Shown here one piece after another: positions 6,791 through 14,138 of a stretch of DNA of 16,127 bases (position 1 is its first letter; every line of letters begins with the position of its first letter). The position numbers and the translations under genes are program-made. The DNA lies in contig CAJTKW010000087.1 in assembly GCA_910577035.1 (NCBI GenBank), positions 1 to 16,127 on the forward strand. Reading direction: 5' to 3'. The notes beneath the pieces are model-generated. The model saw only the letters and a list, made by a program, of their open reading frames with translations. It ran no database searches and was not told the origin of the DNA. Source of the stretch: an uncultured Acetatifactor sp. GTDB taxonomy: Bacteria > Bacillota > Clostridia > Lachnospirales > Lachnospiraceae.

Positions 6791-7705
6791 ATGGATTATC
6801 TGCTTTCGACAGAAAATCTCACAAAGCAGTACAAGAGTAAAAAGGCGGTGGACAGAGTAAATATCCATGTCAGGCAGGGAGATATTTACGGGCTGATCGG
6901 CAGGAACGGCGCCGGGAAGACAACCCTGATGAAAATGATTTCAGGCCTGGCAGCGCCCAGTTCGGGCAGCTTTACCCTCTTCGGGGAGGCGGGGGTCGGT
7001 GCCGGAAAGATTATGAACAGGGTAGGGGCTCTGATCGAGGAGCCGGGTATCTATGGAGATATGTCGGCATACGGCAATCTTCACGCCAAATGTACCGCTC
7101 TGGGCGTAAGGGGCAGAGACACGGAGCGGAAGCTTCTGGAGACCGTGGGACTGGCGGATACGGGAAAGAAACCGGCGGGCAGGTTTTCCCTGGGTATGCG
7201 GCAGCGGCTGGGGATTGCCCTGGCGCTGGTAGGGGACCCGGATCTGTTGATCCTGGACGAACCCATTAACGGGCTGGATCCCCAGGGAATTGCGGAGGTA
7301 AGGGCGGCTGTTGAGCGCTTAAACAGAGAACGGCAGATTACCTTTATTATTTCCAGTCATATTCTGGGGGAACTCTCGAAATTTGCCACCCGCTATGGCA
7401 TCATACACAACGGGGTGCTGCTGGAGGAGATTTCCGGGGAGGAGCTTGGCAAAAAGTGTTCCCGCAAGATTCTGCTTACCACCTCCGATGCGCCCGGGGC
7501 TTCCACGGTGCTGGAGAAAATGGGCATCCTGAACTATCGGGTCACGGGGAAGGATACGGTGGAAGTTTACGAGCGATTTGACCAGACTGCGGAAATCAAT
7601 GCCGCTTTTGCCGCTGACGGGATTCCCATCAACGGTATCGCGGTGGTAAATCAGGATCTGGAGGATTATTATCTGGAAATGACGGGGGGAGCGGGAAATG
7701 TTTAA
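6791..7705 (+). CDS. ABC transporter ATP-binding protein, BcrA/LanF (lantibiotic immunity) type
   Basis: This cytoplasmic ATPase powers an ABC-2 type exporter with the permease encoded next. ATG 6791 is preferred over GTG 6782 because GAAAGGG stands 10 bases before it, giving 304 residues. Walker A is GRNGAGKTTL (37-46), the ABC signature SLGMRQR (133-139), Walker B LLILDEP (152-158) and the H-loop histidine H190. The Q-loop position reads ALIEEPGIY with glutamate (E83) instead of glutamine, the E-loop known from LanF immunity proteins, which with their permeases clear lantibiotics from the membrane. About 85 residues of C-terminal extension follow. The stop overlaps the permease start by 8 bases (ATGTTTAA). 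The substrate class is inferred from family and from the two-component context. Confidence 0.88.
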   Translation: MDYLLSTENLTKQYKSKKAVDRVNIHVRQGDIYGLIGRNGAGKTTLMKMISGLAAPSSGSFTLFGEAGVGAGKIMNRVGALIEEPGIYGDMSAYGNLHAKCTALGVRGRDTERKLLETVGLADTGKKPAGRFSLGMRQRLGIALALVGDPDLLILDEPINGLDPQGIAEVRAAVERLNRERQITFIISSHILGELSKFATRYGIIHNGVLLEEISGEELGKKCSRKILLTTSDAPGASTVLEKMGILNYRVTGKDTVEVYERFDQTAEINAAFAADGIPINGIAVVNQDLEDYYLEMTGGAGNV

Positions 7706-8573
7706 TCTGGTGAAAATGAATTTTTACAGGCTGTTTCATCAAAAGTCCTTTTATGTATGTATAGGGGTAACGGCACTTATAGGCTGGTTCATGGTCTTTC
7801 TGGTCTGGATGACCCCTGTGATGGAGGAGAAGGCCCGGGAGGCAAGGGCGCTGGCCCAGGAAGGCCGGGATACGGCAGCCGGAGATTTTCAGACGGGATT
7901 TTTCGTGGGGTTTTCAGGCGGTGAGGATGACGAATATGCCGAGGCGGCGCCTGTATTGGAGGAGTTTAACGTTTCGGATTTTACCTGTGAATTCTGTTAC
8001 AGTGGTTTCAACGTGATTCTGCTGTCCGTGGTGGTGTCCCTGTTTGTCAATTCAGAGCAGAAAAGGGGCTATATTAAGAATCTGGGAGGACAGATCAAGC
8101 CCCGGGGCATGTTCATTGCTGCAAAGCTGCCGGTGATACTGTTTGAGGTGATTGCCGTGTATGCAGCGGCTCTTCTGAGCTTTGCATTGTTCGGAAGAAT
8201 CTATTATAATAAGTTCACATGGGGGGATGCTGCCGGCGCGGGGAAGATTCTGCTGCTGCAGATTTTGCTGGGAGTGGCCTTAGGGGCACTGGTCATGCTG
8301 TTCTGTACCATTGCCCGCAATGCAGCGGCAGGCATTCTCGTGGGGGTAGCGGTAAACATGACGTCCATACTTTACGACTTTATCAGCAGACTGGCAGTGG
8401 CATATCTGGGTGCACCGGAGGGCTTCAGCATATCCACGTATACTGTGGAGTACTATCTGATGAATGCAGTGGAAGCTTCTGATACCGCCAGGGCAGTGAC
8501 GGTGGGGCTGGTATACCTGCTGGTGGCTGCCGGACTGGGGTGGCTTTTCATGGAAAAGAGGGACATAGCGTGA
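7698..8573 (+). CDS. ABC-2 type permease, partner of the upstream ATPase
   Basis: This 291-residue membrane protein has about six hydrophobic segments, near residues 18-38, 100-118, 145-167, 180-204, 207-228 and 268-286. A large extracytoplasmic loop of about 60 residues after the first is rich in E, A and G. This fits permeases of the lantibiotic-immunity or bacitracin-export type, which work as dimers with the ATPase. Its start overlaps the ATPase stop, a sign of coupled translation. Sequence identity to named permeases is not evident by eye, so the substrate is open. A pair of hairpins in the next 136 bases separates it from the kinase gene. Confidence 0.85.
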   Translation: MFNLVKMNFYRLFHQKSFYVCIGVTALIGWFMVFLVWMTPVMEEKAREARALAQEGRDTAAGDFQTGFFVGFSGGEDDEYAEAAPVLEEFNVSDFTCEFCYSGFNVILLSVVVSLFVNSEQKRGYIKNLGGQIKPRGMFIAAKLPVILFEVIAVYAAALLSFALFGRIYYNKFTWGDAAGAGKILLLQILLGVALGALVMLFCTIARNAAAGILVGVAVNMTSILYDFISRLAVAYLGAPEGFSISTYTVEYYLMNAVEASDTARAVTVGLVYLLVAAGLGWLFMEKRDIA

Positions 8574-8618
8574 AAGAGAATCTAAGTCATTCTTCCTGCT
8601 CAATTTCACGGATTGTTC

Positions 8619-8654
8619 GTGCCGATTTTCTCGGCACTGCCGCCGTTAGCGGCA
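8619..8654 (+). other. Two adjacent stem-loops between permease and kinase genes
   Basis: GTGCCGA-TTTTC-TCGGCAC (8619-8637) is followed at once by TGCCGC-CGTTA-GCGGCA (8638-8654), both perfect stems. No U-run follows, so this is not a standard terminator. Within an operon such structures can set mRNA processing or lower expression of the downstream kinase. The 8574-8709 gap holds no gene that I can support. Confidence 0.6.
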
Positions 8655-8709
8655 TGACGGGAAGCACCGGCATTCTTTATCCTGGTTTGAGTGCCCGGGA
8701 GGCGGGCAG

Positions 8710-9634
8710 ATGGGAGTTAGTATGATAATATGGGCGGTGGCGGCTACGCTGGTGTGTATTGCCTTAAGTCTGGCAATCATCATGATTCTGCGGCAGATCG
8801 GGGAGATCTGCCGCCGTCTGTCGTTTATCAGAAGCCACAGGACCAACATGAAGCTGGCGGCGGACACGCCGTTTCCGGCCATGAACGGATTGATAAACGA
8901 AATAAATTCCTTTCTGGAGGAAGCCGCCGAAAAGAGAATGAGGATGGAACGGGAGAGCAGGGGGCTGAAGGATTCCCTGACGGGTATATCCCATGACATC
9001 AGGACGCCGCTCACATCCCTCAGCGGTTATTTTCAGCTGCTTACCCGGGAGGAAGAGCCGGAGGAACGGGCGCGTTATTGCGCGGTCATCCGGGCGCGCA
9101 TTGACAGTCTGGAATCCATGCTGGAGGAATTGTTCACATACACCAAGCTTCAGAACAGTGACTACCGCATCGAAATGGACTCCGTGAATTTCACCCGGTG
9201 CGTGATTGATACGATGCTGGCATTTTACGGGCAGTTTGCGGATAAAAATGCAGCCGGAGGTAACCGTGGAGGAAGAAGCGGCATATATTTACGGTAACCC
9301 GGAGGCGGTGCGCAGGATTTTACAGAATATATTAAAAAATGCGCTGGTACACGGTACCGGGGGGATGTCTGTCTCCCTGCACAGGGAGCAAGGCAGGGTG
9401 GTCTTCCGCTGTGCCAACAGATGCGAATCACCGGAAGAGATAAATGTGGAGGAGGTATTCTGCAGGTTTTATAAGGCAGATTCTGTGAGAAAGGATACTT
9501 CTACAGGCCTTGGGCTTACCATTGCCGCGGAGCTGGCCCGGCGAATGAGGGGCGGGCTTACGGCGGATCTGCAGAAAGATGTTTTCAGTATCACGGCGAC
9601 GTTCCCACTGTTTGCGGGAGGGGGGAGTAATTGA
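8710..9634 (+). pseudogene. Sensor histidine kinase interrupted by a +1 frameshift
   Basis: The kinase is split over two frames. The first (8710-9297) has one membrane helix (about 5-27), almost no extracytoplasmic part, and the H-box SLTGISHDIRTPLTSL with H95. It then drifts into nonsense after FADKN. The second frame continues the catalytic domain: IYGNPEAVRRILQNILKNAL (N-box), FCRFYKAD, STGLGLTIAAELA (G2 box), to 9634. The usual DxGxG box is degenerate (RCANRCESPEE). The join is at A5 (9244-9248): removing one A gives GAT AAA ATG CAG and a continuous protein of about 307 residues. ATG 8710 has GGGAGG at good spacing. This is a real mutation, a sequencing error, or slippage-controlled expression. 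An intact kinase would pair with the upstream response regulator; sensors this short are typical of peptide-stress systems where the transporter senses. Confidence 0.85.
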
Positions 9635-9659
9635 CTTTTGCCGTCTGATTGTTTATACT
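9631..9659 (+). promoter_or_regulatory. Strong sigma-A promoter for the 9710 gene
   Basis: TTGACT (9631-9636), a 17-base spacer and TATACT (9654-9659) are close to consensus. The -35 overlaps the kinase stop codon, so a new transcription unit starts directly at the end of the module. Confidence 0.75.
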
Positions 9660-9709
9660 GGAATGGAATGAAATGAAAAAGGAACGGCGGAAACAAAAGA
9701 GGGGGCGTT

Positions 9710-10516
9710 ATGGGAAGATATAGTAAGGATATACAGTTAGAACAGCCTATTGACGTGGTCAGCATGGTAATGGAGGATTTTATATATCATAATCGATTTT
9801 CCAGAACCGACTGGAACGGGGAGATGGTATATTATCTGAAGGACCGCCACAATAAGGAACGTTATATGAAATGGGTATATGTGGACGGGAGGTTTCATGT
9901 GGAGGCCTGGCTGAAGAATTCCTTTGGCGGAGAGACGGATCTGGACGGCCTGGGCGGAGGAGCCAGCCGGAAAGAGTTTCGGGCCAGCATAGACGGGTTG
10001 ATCGAGACGCTTAAGAAAACCGCGGCGGGATCCCTGGCGGGCGGCCATATCGGTTCCGATCCCCTTCACCATGACAGCGGCCATGGGGCGAATCATGATG
10101 TATGGAAAGAAGATACCAGGTGGCAGCAGGCATCCGTCCCCCGGGGCAGCAGTACCGTGCAGACGGATAACACCAATAAACAGGGCGGGAGTTATCCGCC
10201 GCCGTCCCAGTCTGCGGGCCAGAGAGGGCCGGGGGCTTCCGGAGCGAACGCCGCCGGGACGACAGGCGGGAATTCAGCCAGGCCCTTCCGGGATCCGGAG
10301 GCTGCCGTATCGCTGATATTTGCCATTCTGGCGCTGATGTTCAGCTGGTCGTTTCCGATTCTTGGTATTATTTTCCTGGTGCTGGCAAGGAGGAAGATGG
10401 ATTACAGCTCCAATCCCGGAGCGGTGAAGGTTCTCTGTGTTCTTGCCATTGCGGGAATTGTGCTGGGCTTTGCTTTTCATTTTGCAATTGCGATTATTTC
10501 GAATCTGTATTTCTGA
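9710..10516 (+). CDS. Hypothetical protein with soluble N-terminal domain and two C-terminal membrane helices
   Basis: The 268-residue product starts at ATG 9710 after GAGGGGG. Residues 1-105 form a soluble domain (DVVSMVMEDFIYHNRF, YYLKDRHNKERYMKWVYVDG, FHVEAWLKNSFGG). Residues about 108-195 are a low-complexity linker rich in His, Gly, Ser and Pro (LHHDSGHGANHD near 119). The C-terminal 70 residues hold two hydrophobic helices (about 198-220 and 240-264) with a short ARRKMDYSSNPGA link. This pattern resembles DUF4190-type membrane modules by eye. The N-terminal domain would face the cytoplasm, as there is no signal peptide. It has its own strong promoter and sits 80 bases before the transglutaminase gene, probably in one transcript. 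Function is unknown. Confidence 0.75.
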   Translation: MGRYSKDIQLEQPIDVVSMVMEDFIYHNRFSRTDWNGEMVYYLKDRHNKERYMKWVYVDGRFHVEAWLKNSFGGETDLDGLGGGASRKEFRASIDGLIETLKKTAAGSLAGGHIGSDPLHHDSGHGANHDVWKEDTRWQQASVPRGSSTVQTDNTNKQGGSYPPPSQSAGQRGPGASGANAAGTTGGNSARPFRDPEAAVSLIFAILALMFSWSFPILGIIFLVLARRKMDYSSNPGAVKVLCVLAIAGIVLGFAFHFAIAIISNLYF

Positions 10517-10596
10517 ATTTCCCGAACCGGTATCAATGGTGAACGGTCGCTGGCGTTTGGGGAGAGCCGCTGTCAGGCGGCGGAATGAGAGGAACT

Positions 10597-12117
10597 ATGA
10601 AACTGATTAAAAATATTCTCTGCGTTATCGTGGCGATTTTGGTCGCCGGCAGTCTGGGAATACTGATATGTGCGTTGAATCCTTCCCTGACGGCTTCTCT
10701 GGCAGAAAAGGTGCAGCAGATGCAGGCGGGCCCGGCACAGCCGGACAGACAGATCAGCTCATTTGTTCCCGTGGTGAACAATGACGGGGACAAATATATT
10801 GTACCGGACAGCTACCCGCAGGAGATTCCGGCAGGTGTTGGCGGGCTTGTGGGCTATCAGCCGATTACTGCCAACAATGAGCAGATCGGTCAGGAGGAAG
10901 CGGACAATCTGGGAAGTATCCTTGCACCCGGTGAAACGGGCGAGGGCCTGGACTTTCCCGCAGAGTATTATCCTTATTATGCCATGCTGAATGACACATT
11001 AAAGACGCTGTACCGTCAGGTGTATGCCAATGCACTGGTACTGAATACGTCGTTTACGCCTGCCCAGGCGGTGACAACGGATCAGGCTACCGGCGTGGTG
11101 GAGGCTGTATACAACGATCATCCGGAGCTGTTCTGGCTGGATGCGGAGTTTTCCTGTAAATATCTCCGGACAGGGATCTGCGTGGAGATAACGTTAAAAT
11201 ACAATGAGACGGCAGATGACCTTGTCACGGCAATACAGGATTTTGAGGCCTCTGCTTCACAGATTCTGGCCGGTGCCCGGAGCCTTGGCACCGATTATGA
11301 GAAGGAACAGTATATACACGATGCACTGGTGCAGATCGTAGAGTACAGGGTATCCTCGCCCATCGATCAAAGTGCGTACAGCGCCCTGGTGATGGGACAG
11401 AGCGTATGTGCCGGTTATTCCAGGGCCTTCCAGTATTTGATGCAGCAGCTGGGGATTCCCTGTTATTACTGTACAGGATTTGCCGGAGAGGATCACGCGT
11501 GGAATATTGTAAAGATGGGGAGCCTTTACCGTAACGTGGATGTGACATGGGATGATACGGAGCCTTCCACCTATGACTATTATAATAAATCCGACCGGGA
11601 ATTCGGTACTACCCATGTCCGTACCGAACTGGCCGTATATCTTCCCGCCTGCGTGGATGTGTCCACAGAGGCGCCCGTGGAGCCGGGGAGCAGTACCGTA
11701 GACCAATATATCAATCCGAATCCCATTGAGCCTCTGGTCTGGCAAAGCAAAGAAAACCCTTACGACAACATGGAAATAGAGGTGGATCCGGAGCAGGCCG
11801 AGGAGGAGAAACGCAGGGAAAATCTGGAGAAGGCCGGCATTACGGAGGACCAGGTACTGGACACGGTGGAGGAATATTATGAGGACTGCGGGAAACGTCT
11901 GGAAGAGGTGGGCACAGGAGAGCAGCAGTTTGTAAACGTGATTCCGGAATCTCTGTGGAGCTCCCTGGAGAGGGCGTACAGCAGCGGAACTTATAGGAAA
12001 GGGTATGTGGACGAGACCCTAAAGAAGCTGGGAGTGGAGAATTTCCTGATCCAGCTTCAGGTACAGCGCCTGGGCGGCGGATATTGCAGGCTGTACCATA
12101 ATGTGTATACGTACTGA
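10597..12117 (+). CDS. Membrane-anchored or secreted transglutaminase-like protein
   Basis: The start is ATG 10597 (AGAGG close upstream) rather than ATG 10585, giving 506 residues. KLIKNILCVIVAILVAGSLG at 2-21 begins a signal peptide or single membrane anchor, so the rest is extracytoplasmic. The transglutaminase-like core carries a full triad: C271 in VCAGYSRAF, H300 in DHAWNIV and D315 in VDVTWDD. Such domains in bacteria act as cysteine proteases or amide-cleaving or crosslinking enzymes, often on the envelope. A region before the core (NDHPELFWLDAEF) is common in Clostridia members. An acidic helical tail (about 385-430) and a C-terminal part without clear family follow. Neighbours give no substrate. 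A hairpin at 12129 may end the transcript. Confidence 0.85.
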   Translation: MKLIKNILCVIVAILVAGSLGILICALNPSLTASLAEKVQQMQAGPAQPDRQISSFVPVVNNDGDKYIVPDSYPQEIPAGVGGLVGYQPITANNEQIGQEEADNLGSILAPGETGEGLDFPAEYYPYYAMLNDTLKTLYRQVYANALVLNTSFTPAQAVTTDQATGVVEAVYNDHPELFWLDAEFSCKYLRTGICVEITLKYNETADDLVTAIQDFEASASQILAGARSLGTDYEKEQYIHDALVQIVEYRVSSPIDQSAYSALVMGQSVCAGYSRAFQYLMQQLGIPCYYCTGFAGEDHAWNIVKMGSLYRNVDVTWDDTEPSTYDYYNKSDREFGTTHVRTELAVYLPACVDVSTEAPVEPGSSTVDQYINPNPIEPLVWQSKENPYDNMEIEVDPEQAEEEKRRENLEKAGITEDQVLDTVEEYYEDCGKRLEEVGTGEQQFVNVIPESLWSSLERAYSSGTYRKGYVDETLKKLGVENFLIQLQVQRLGGGYCRLYHNVYTY

Positions 12118-12128
12118 GTGAGGAAATG

Positions 12129-12157
12129 TTGGCAGATGCGGTGAAGGCATCTGCCAA
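12129..12157 (+). terminator. Hairpin after the transglutaminase gene, possible terminator
   Basis: A perfect 11-bp stem TTGGCAGATGC / GCATCTGCCAA encloses a 7-base loop, starting 12 bases after the stop codon. No U-run follows directly, so termination is likely but not certain; it may instead protect the mRNA 3' end. Confidence 0.5.
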
Positions 12158-12186
12158 TAACTGTCTGGTTCGGATTTTCTTCTATA

Positions 12187-12214
12187 TTAATTCTGGTTGA
12201 TTAATTCTGGTTGA
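12187..12214. repeat. 14-bp direct tandem duplication
   Basis: TTAATTCTGGTTGA occurs twice head to tail (12187-12200, 12201-12214) in a gene-free stretch. It is probably a small slippage duplication. Bases 12215-12301 show nothing that I can name. Confidence 0.8.
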
Positions 12215-12301
12215 CGGCGTCATGGGGTATCCGGCCAACGAGATATTTCACAGCGTTTCTGTTTATTTTGTTTCCCTGTAATCTTTCATCATTTTGAAAT
12301 G

Positions 12302-12337
12302 AAAAAAAGCGCATGAATCGGGCATGCTGCTTTATTT
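12302..12337 (-). terminator. Intrinsic terminator for a minus-strand transcript
   Basis: Read on the minus strand, AGC-(A)-GCATG and CATGCGCT form an 8-bp stem with one bulged base, followed by seven T. It lies right at the stop codon (12334-12332) of the minus-strand ORF starting at 12547, supporting leftward transcription there. On the plus strand the hairpin is followed by TTTATTT, so weak action in both directions is possible. Confidence 0.6.
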
Positions 12338-12547
12338 GACATTCCGCTTTTTCTGACGGGGTGTGGAAAATACCTTAGTTAATTCCATACTCTCCAAATA
12401 GCCGGATGTACTGTCATGCTGTACAAAATATCCCGCCTGTTTCTGGCATTTATGCACAAAAGACAGCCAAAATTCAATAAGTAAAGAATAACCTTGAGAG
12501 GTAAGTTTGTCAAGAGAAAATTGGGAATTAACCAAGGTATTTTCCAT
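12332..12547 (-). CDS. Possible small hypothetical protein (71 residues) or gene remnant, minus strand
   Basis: ATG 12547 opens a 71-codon frame with plausible composition (LLIEFWLSFVHKCQKQAGYF in the middle, basic RQKKRNVK at the end). The frame is also open for about 25 codons upstream to a stop near 12624. No ribosome binding site fits ATG 12547. In favour of a gene are a terminator exactly at the stop and the absence of plus-strand genes here. Against it, the frame is nearly congruent with a 181-bp inverted-repeat element, so both ends of the ORF are encoded by repeat arms. It may be the tail of a decayed gene. I recognise no family. Confidence 0.3.
   Translation of the reverse strand: MENTLVNSQFSLDKLTSQGYSLLIEFWLSFVHKCQKQAGYFVQHDSTSGYLESMELTKVFSTPRQKKRNVK
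12365..12545. repeat. 181-bp element bounded by 22-bp inverted repeats (MITE-like or long-range RNA stem)
   Basis: The arms at 12365-12386 and 12524-12545 are inverted complements over 21 of 22 positions; the outer end reads GGAAAATACCTT. No target-site duplication is visible beside them. Inside are TGTAC/GTACA (12408, 12420) and CTTGA/TCAAG (12493, 12510) as smaller inverted repeats. Just right of the element, TGCCT-GAAA-AGGCA (12547-12560) is a perfect hairpin with a GNRA loop. It could be a non-autonomous mobile element or a structured RNA ahead of the LoaP genes. Confidence 0.75.
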
Positions 12548-12725
12548 GCCTGAAAAGGCAGGAACCCGCTGTTTCTGCAGCTTTCGGACGTTTTGCCTGT
12601 AAGAAGGCAGGAGTGGAAGGTGTCAGCCGGAATATGACCTTGTTTGGTGAGACGGCGGCAGGATAAGCAGCGGCGGCCAATTTCTGCAGTGTATGCGTTT
12701 CCTCAATGTAAGGAGGCTGGCGGCG

Positions 12726-13262
12726 ATGTGGTGCGTGGTCTATGCCGGTGAAGGCAGGGAACAGAAGACAGAGGAATTTATAAGGGCCAGACTCCCGGGG
12801 GCAGCCTGCAGCCGGTGCTTCCATCTGGTGCAGCGTTTTGCCCGCAGGAAGCAGGGCAGGGTCGTGGAGATGGCCAGGGACTGCTTTCCGGGATATGTGT
12901 TTCTTGAAACCAAAGAGCCGGAGACGGTACAAAAGGCATTAAAGAATACCGGGACAAGCCTCCTGTTCAGCGACAGCAGCTTTGTTGCTTCCCTGGACAG
13001 GGAAGAAGAGGCATTGCTGGCAATGCTGTGTGATAAGGACGGAGAAATCGGGCTTTCTGTGGCACGGATGTCTGTAGACGGGGAAAGCGGCAGGAAGGAA
13101 GCGGAATTTCTGTCGGGGCCGTTGTCAAAGGTAGCTGACAAAGTAGTATCTGTAGATTTCCATAAACGCTTTGCCAGACTGGAGGGCTGCCTGTTGGAGG
13201 GGAAGACCCCGTTGAAGCTGGGATTCTGTTTTGAAGGCGAGGAGCCGGGCGGAGACCGATAG
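12726..13262 (+). CDS. LoaP/NusG-like antiterminator, first of two
   Basis: The start is ATG 12726, 9 bases after AAGGAGG; the earlier ATG 12693 lacks a ribosome site. The 178 residues begin MWCVVYAGEGREQKTEEFI, the NGN opening in which NusG-family proteins contact RNA polymerase, and carry the family motif FPGYVF at 54-59. The C-terminal part SGPLSKVADKVVSVDFHKRFARLEG matches a KOW domain, though the usual GPLKG is altered. LoaP proteins are specialised NusG paralogs that let polymerase read through terminators in long biosynthetic operons. Differences from housekeeping NusG are the short length, divergent KOW and location next to a second paralog and sugar genes. It probably regulates the downstream locus. 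No clear promoter was found upstream. Confidence 0.82.
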   Translation: MWCVVYAGEGREQKTEEFIRARLPGAACSRCFHLVQRFARRKQGRVVEMARDCFPGYVFLETKEPETVQKALKNTGTSLLFSDSSFVASLDREEEALLAMLCDKDGEIGLSVARMSVDGESGRKEAEFLSGPLSKVADKVVSVDFHKRFARLEGCLLEGKTPLKLGFCFEGEEPGGDR

Positions 13263-13307
13263 AAGCATATAACCTGACGGCAATCCGTTTGATTGGGAGA
13301 TGAGCGC

Positions 13308-14138
13308 TTGGAAAGCAGGGAAGAGTTAAAAGAGAACAAAGAAGAATCTGAGGATTCCGTCTCCCGGAGAAAGGAATATCGCTATTGTGTTCTGTATACA
13401 CAGGTGTTAAAGCAGTGGGAAGTGTATGAGGTGATTCGGAAGTCTTTGCCGGAGGGGCGGGGGACGGTATTTTACCCTTGTGTGGAGCTGTGGTGGAACG
13501 ATAACGTGGACACGGTAATCAGGCCGCTGTTCCCTGGCTATGTGTTTATCCGCTCGGATATGGGGCGGGCAGAACTCCATGACCTGATCGTGAGGCGGAG
13601 GCGGGACATCCTGTCCTTTATGAAGGAACTGAAGCTGGCCGAGCAGAAAAATGCCGGCGGAGTGCCGGGAGATATGGATGACAGCCTGATGATTGACTTA
13701 AGCGAGGAGGAAGCGGAGTTTCTTGATTTCATGCTGAACTTCAGATATGAGGAGCCGGGAGAAGAAGCGGCGGGGAGTGATGCCGGCAGGGTGGAGCTTC
13801 CGGCAGGTGCTCCGGGGGAAAGCTCAGGACAGCGGAAAATCGGAAAGGTTTCCCGGGAAGGAGTCATCCGGATGTCCTACGGCTACTATGAGAACGGAAA
13901 GTGTGTGGTCATGGAAGGCCCGCTGAAGGGATATGAGGAGCGGATCGTAAGAGTTGACCGGCGTAAGAAGAAAGCGTACCTGGATCTGGAAGTCAACGGG
14001 CATGTGGCAAAAGCCGGGCTTGTACTTCTGGGGAAGGGATATTGGTATCCCAACGACAAAAGCGCTTCGGCAGTCTTAGAGGACGGGACGGAAATTGACC
14101 CGGCGGGGATTGCCAGGAAAATGATGTCGGGTAAGTGA
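13308..14138 (+). CDS. LoaP/NusG-like antiterminator, second of two
   Basis: No ATG fits. TTG 13308 has GGGAG 8 bases upstream and is preferred over TTG 13293, which has no ribosome site, giving 276 residues. After a charged tail of about 22 residues comes an NGN domain (YRYCVLYTQVLKQWEVYEVI) with FPGYVF at 75-80. A linker of about 90 residues, rich in Glu, Gly and Ala, separates it from a clear KOW domain (VVMEGPLKGYEERIVRVDRR, G204-G208). The LoaP family usually has a much shorter linker, so the insert is unusual. It follows the first paralog by 45 bases. The two have only motif-level similarity, so they are not a recent duplication. The expected role is processive antitermination of the downstream polysaccharide-type operon. 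Confidence 0.82.
   Translation: MESREELKENKEESEDSVSRRKEYRYCVLYTQVLKQWEVYEVIRKSLPEGRGTVFYPCVELWWNDNVDTVIRPLFPGYVFIRSDMGRAELHDLIVRRRRDILSFMKELKLAEQKNAGGVPGDMDDSLMIDLSEEEAEFLDFMLNFRYEEPGEEAAGSDAGRVELPAGAPGESSGQRKIGKVSREGVIRMSYGYYENGKCVVMEGPLKGYEERIVRVDRRKKKAYLDLEVNGHVAKAGLVLLGKGYWYPNDKSASAVLEDGTEIDPAGIARKMMSGK

Noticed and set aside
9235..9260. Programmed ribosomal frameshift in the kinase
   Set aside because: The shift is +1 on a short A5 run, with no stop codon, rare codon or stimulatory structure nearby, so mutation or sequencing error is simpler; kept only as a possibility.
12187..12214. Insertion-site duplication of a mobile element
   Set aside because: The two 14-bp copies are directly adjacent with nothing between them, so a slippage duplication fits better.
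12726..14138. Housekeeping NusG
   Set aside because: NusG normally sits with secE and ribosomal protein genes; here there are two divergent copies beside sugar genes, with altered linker and KOW.
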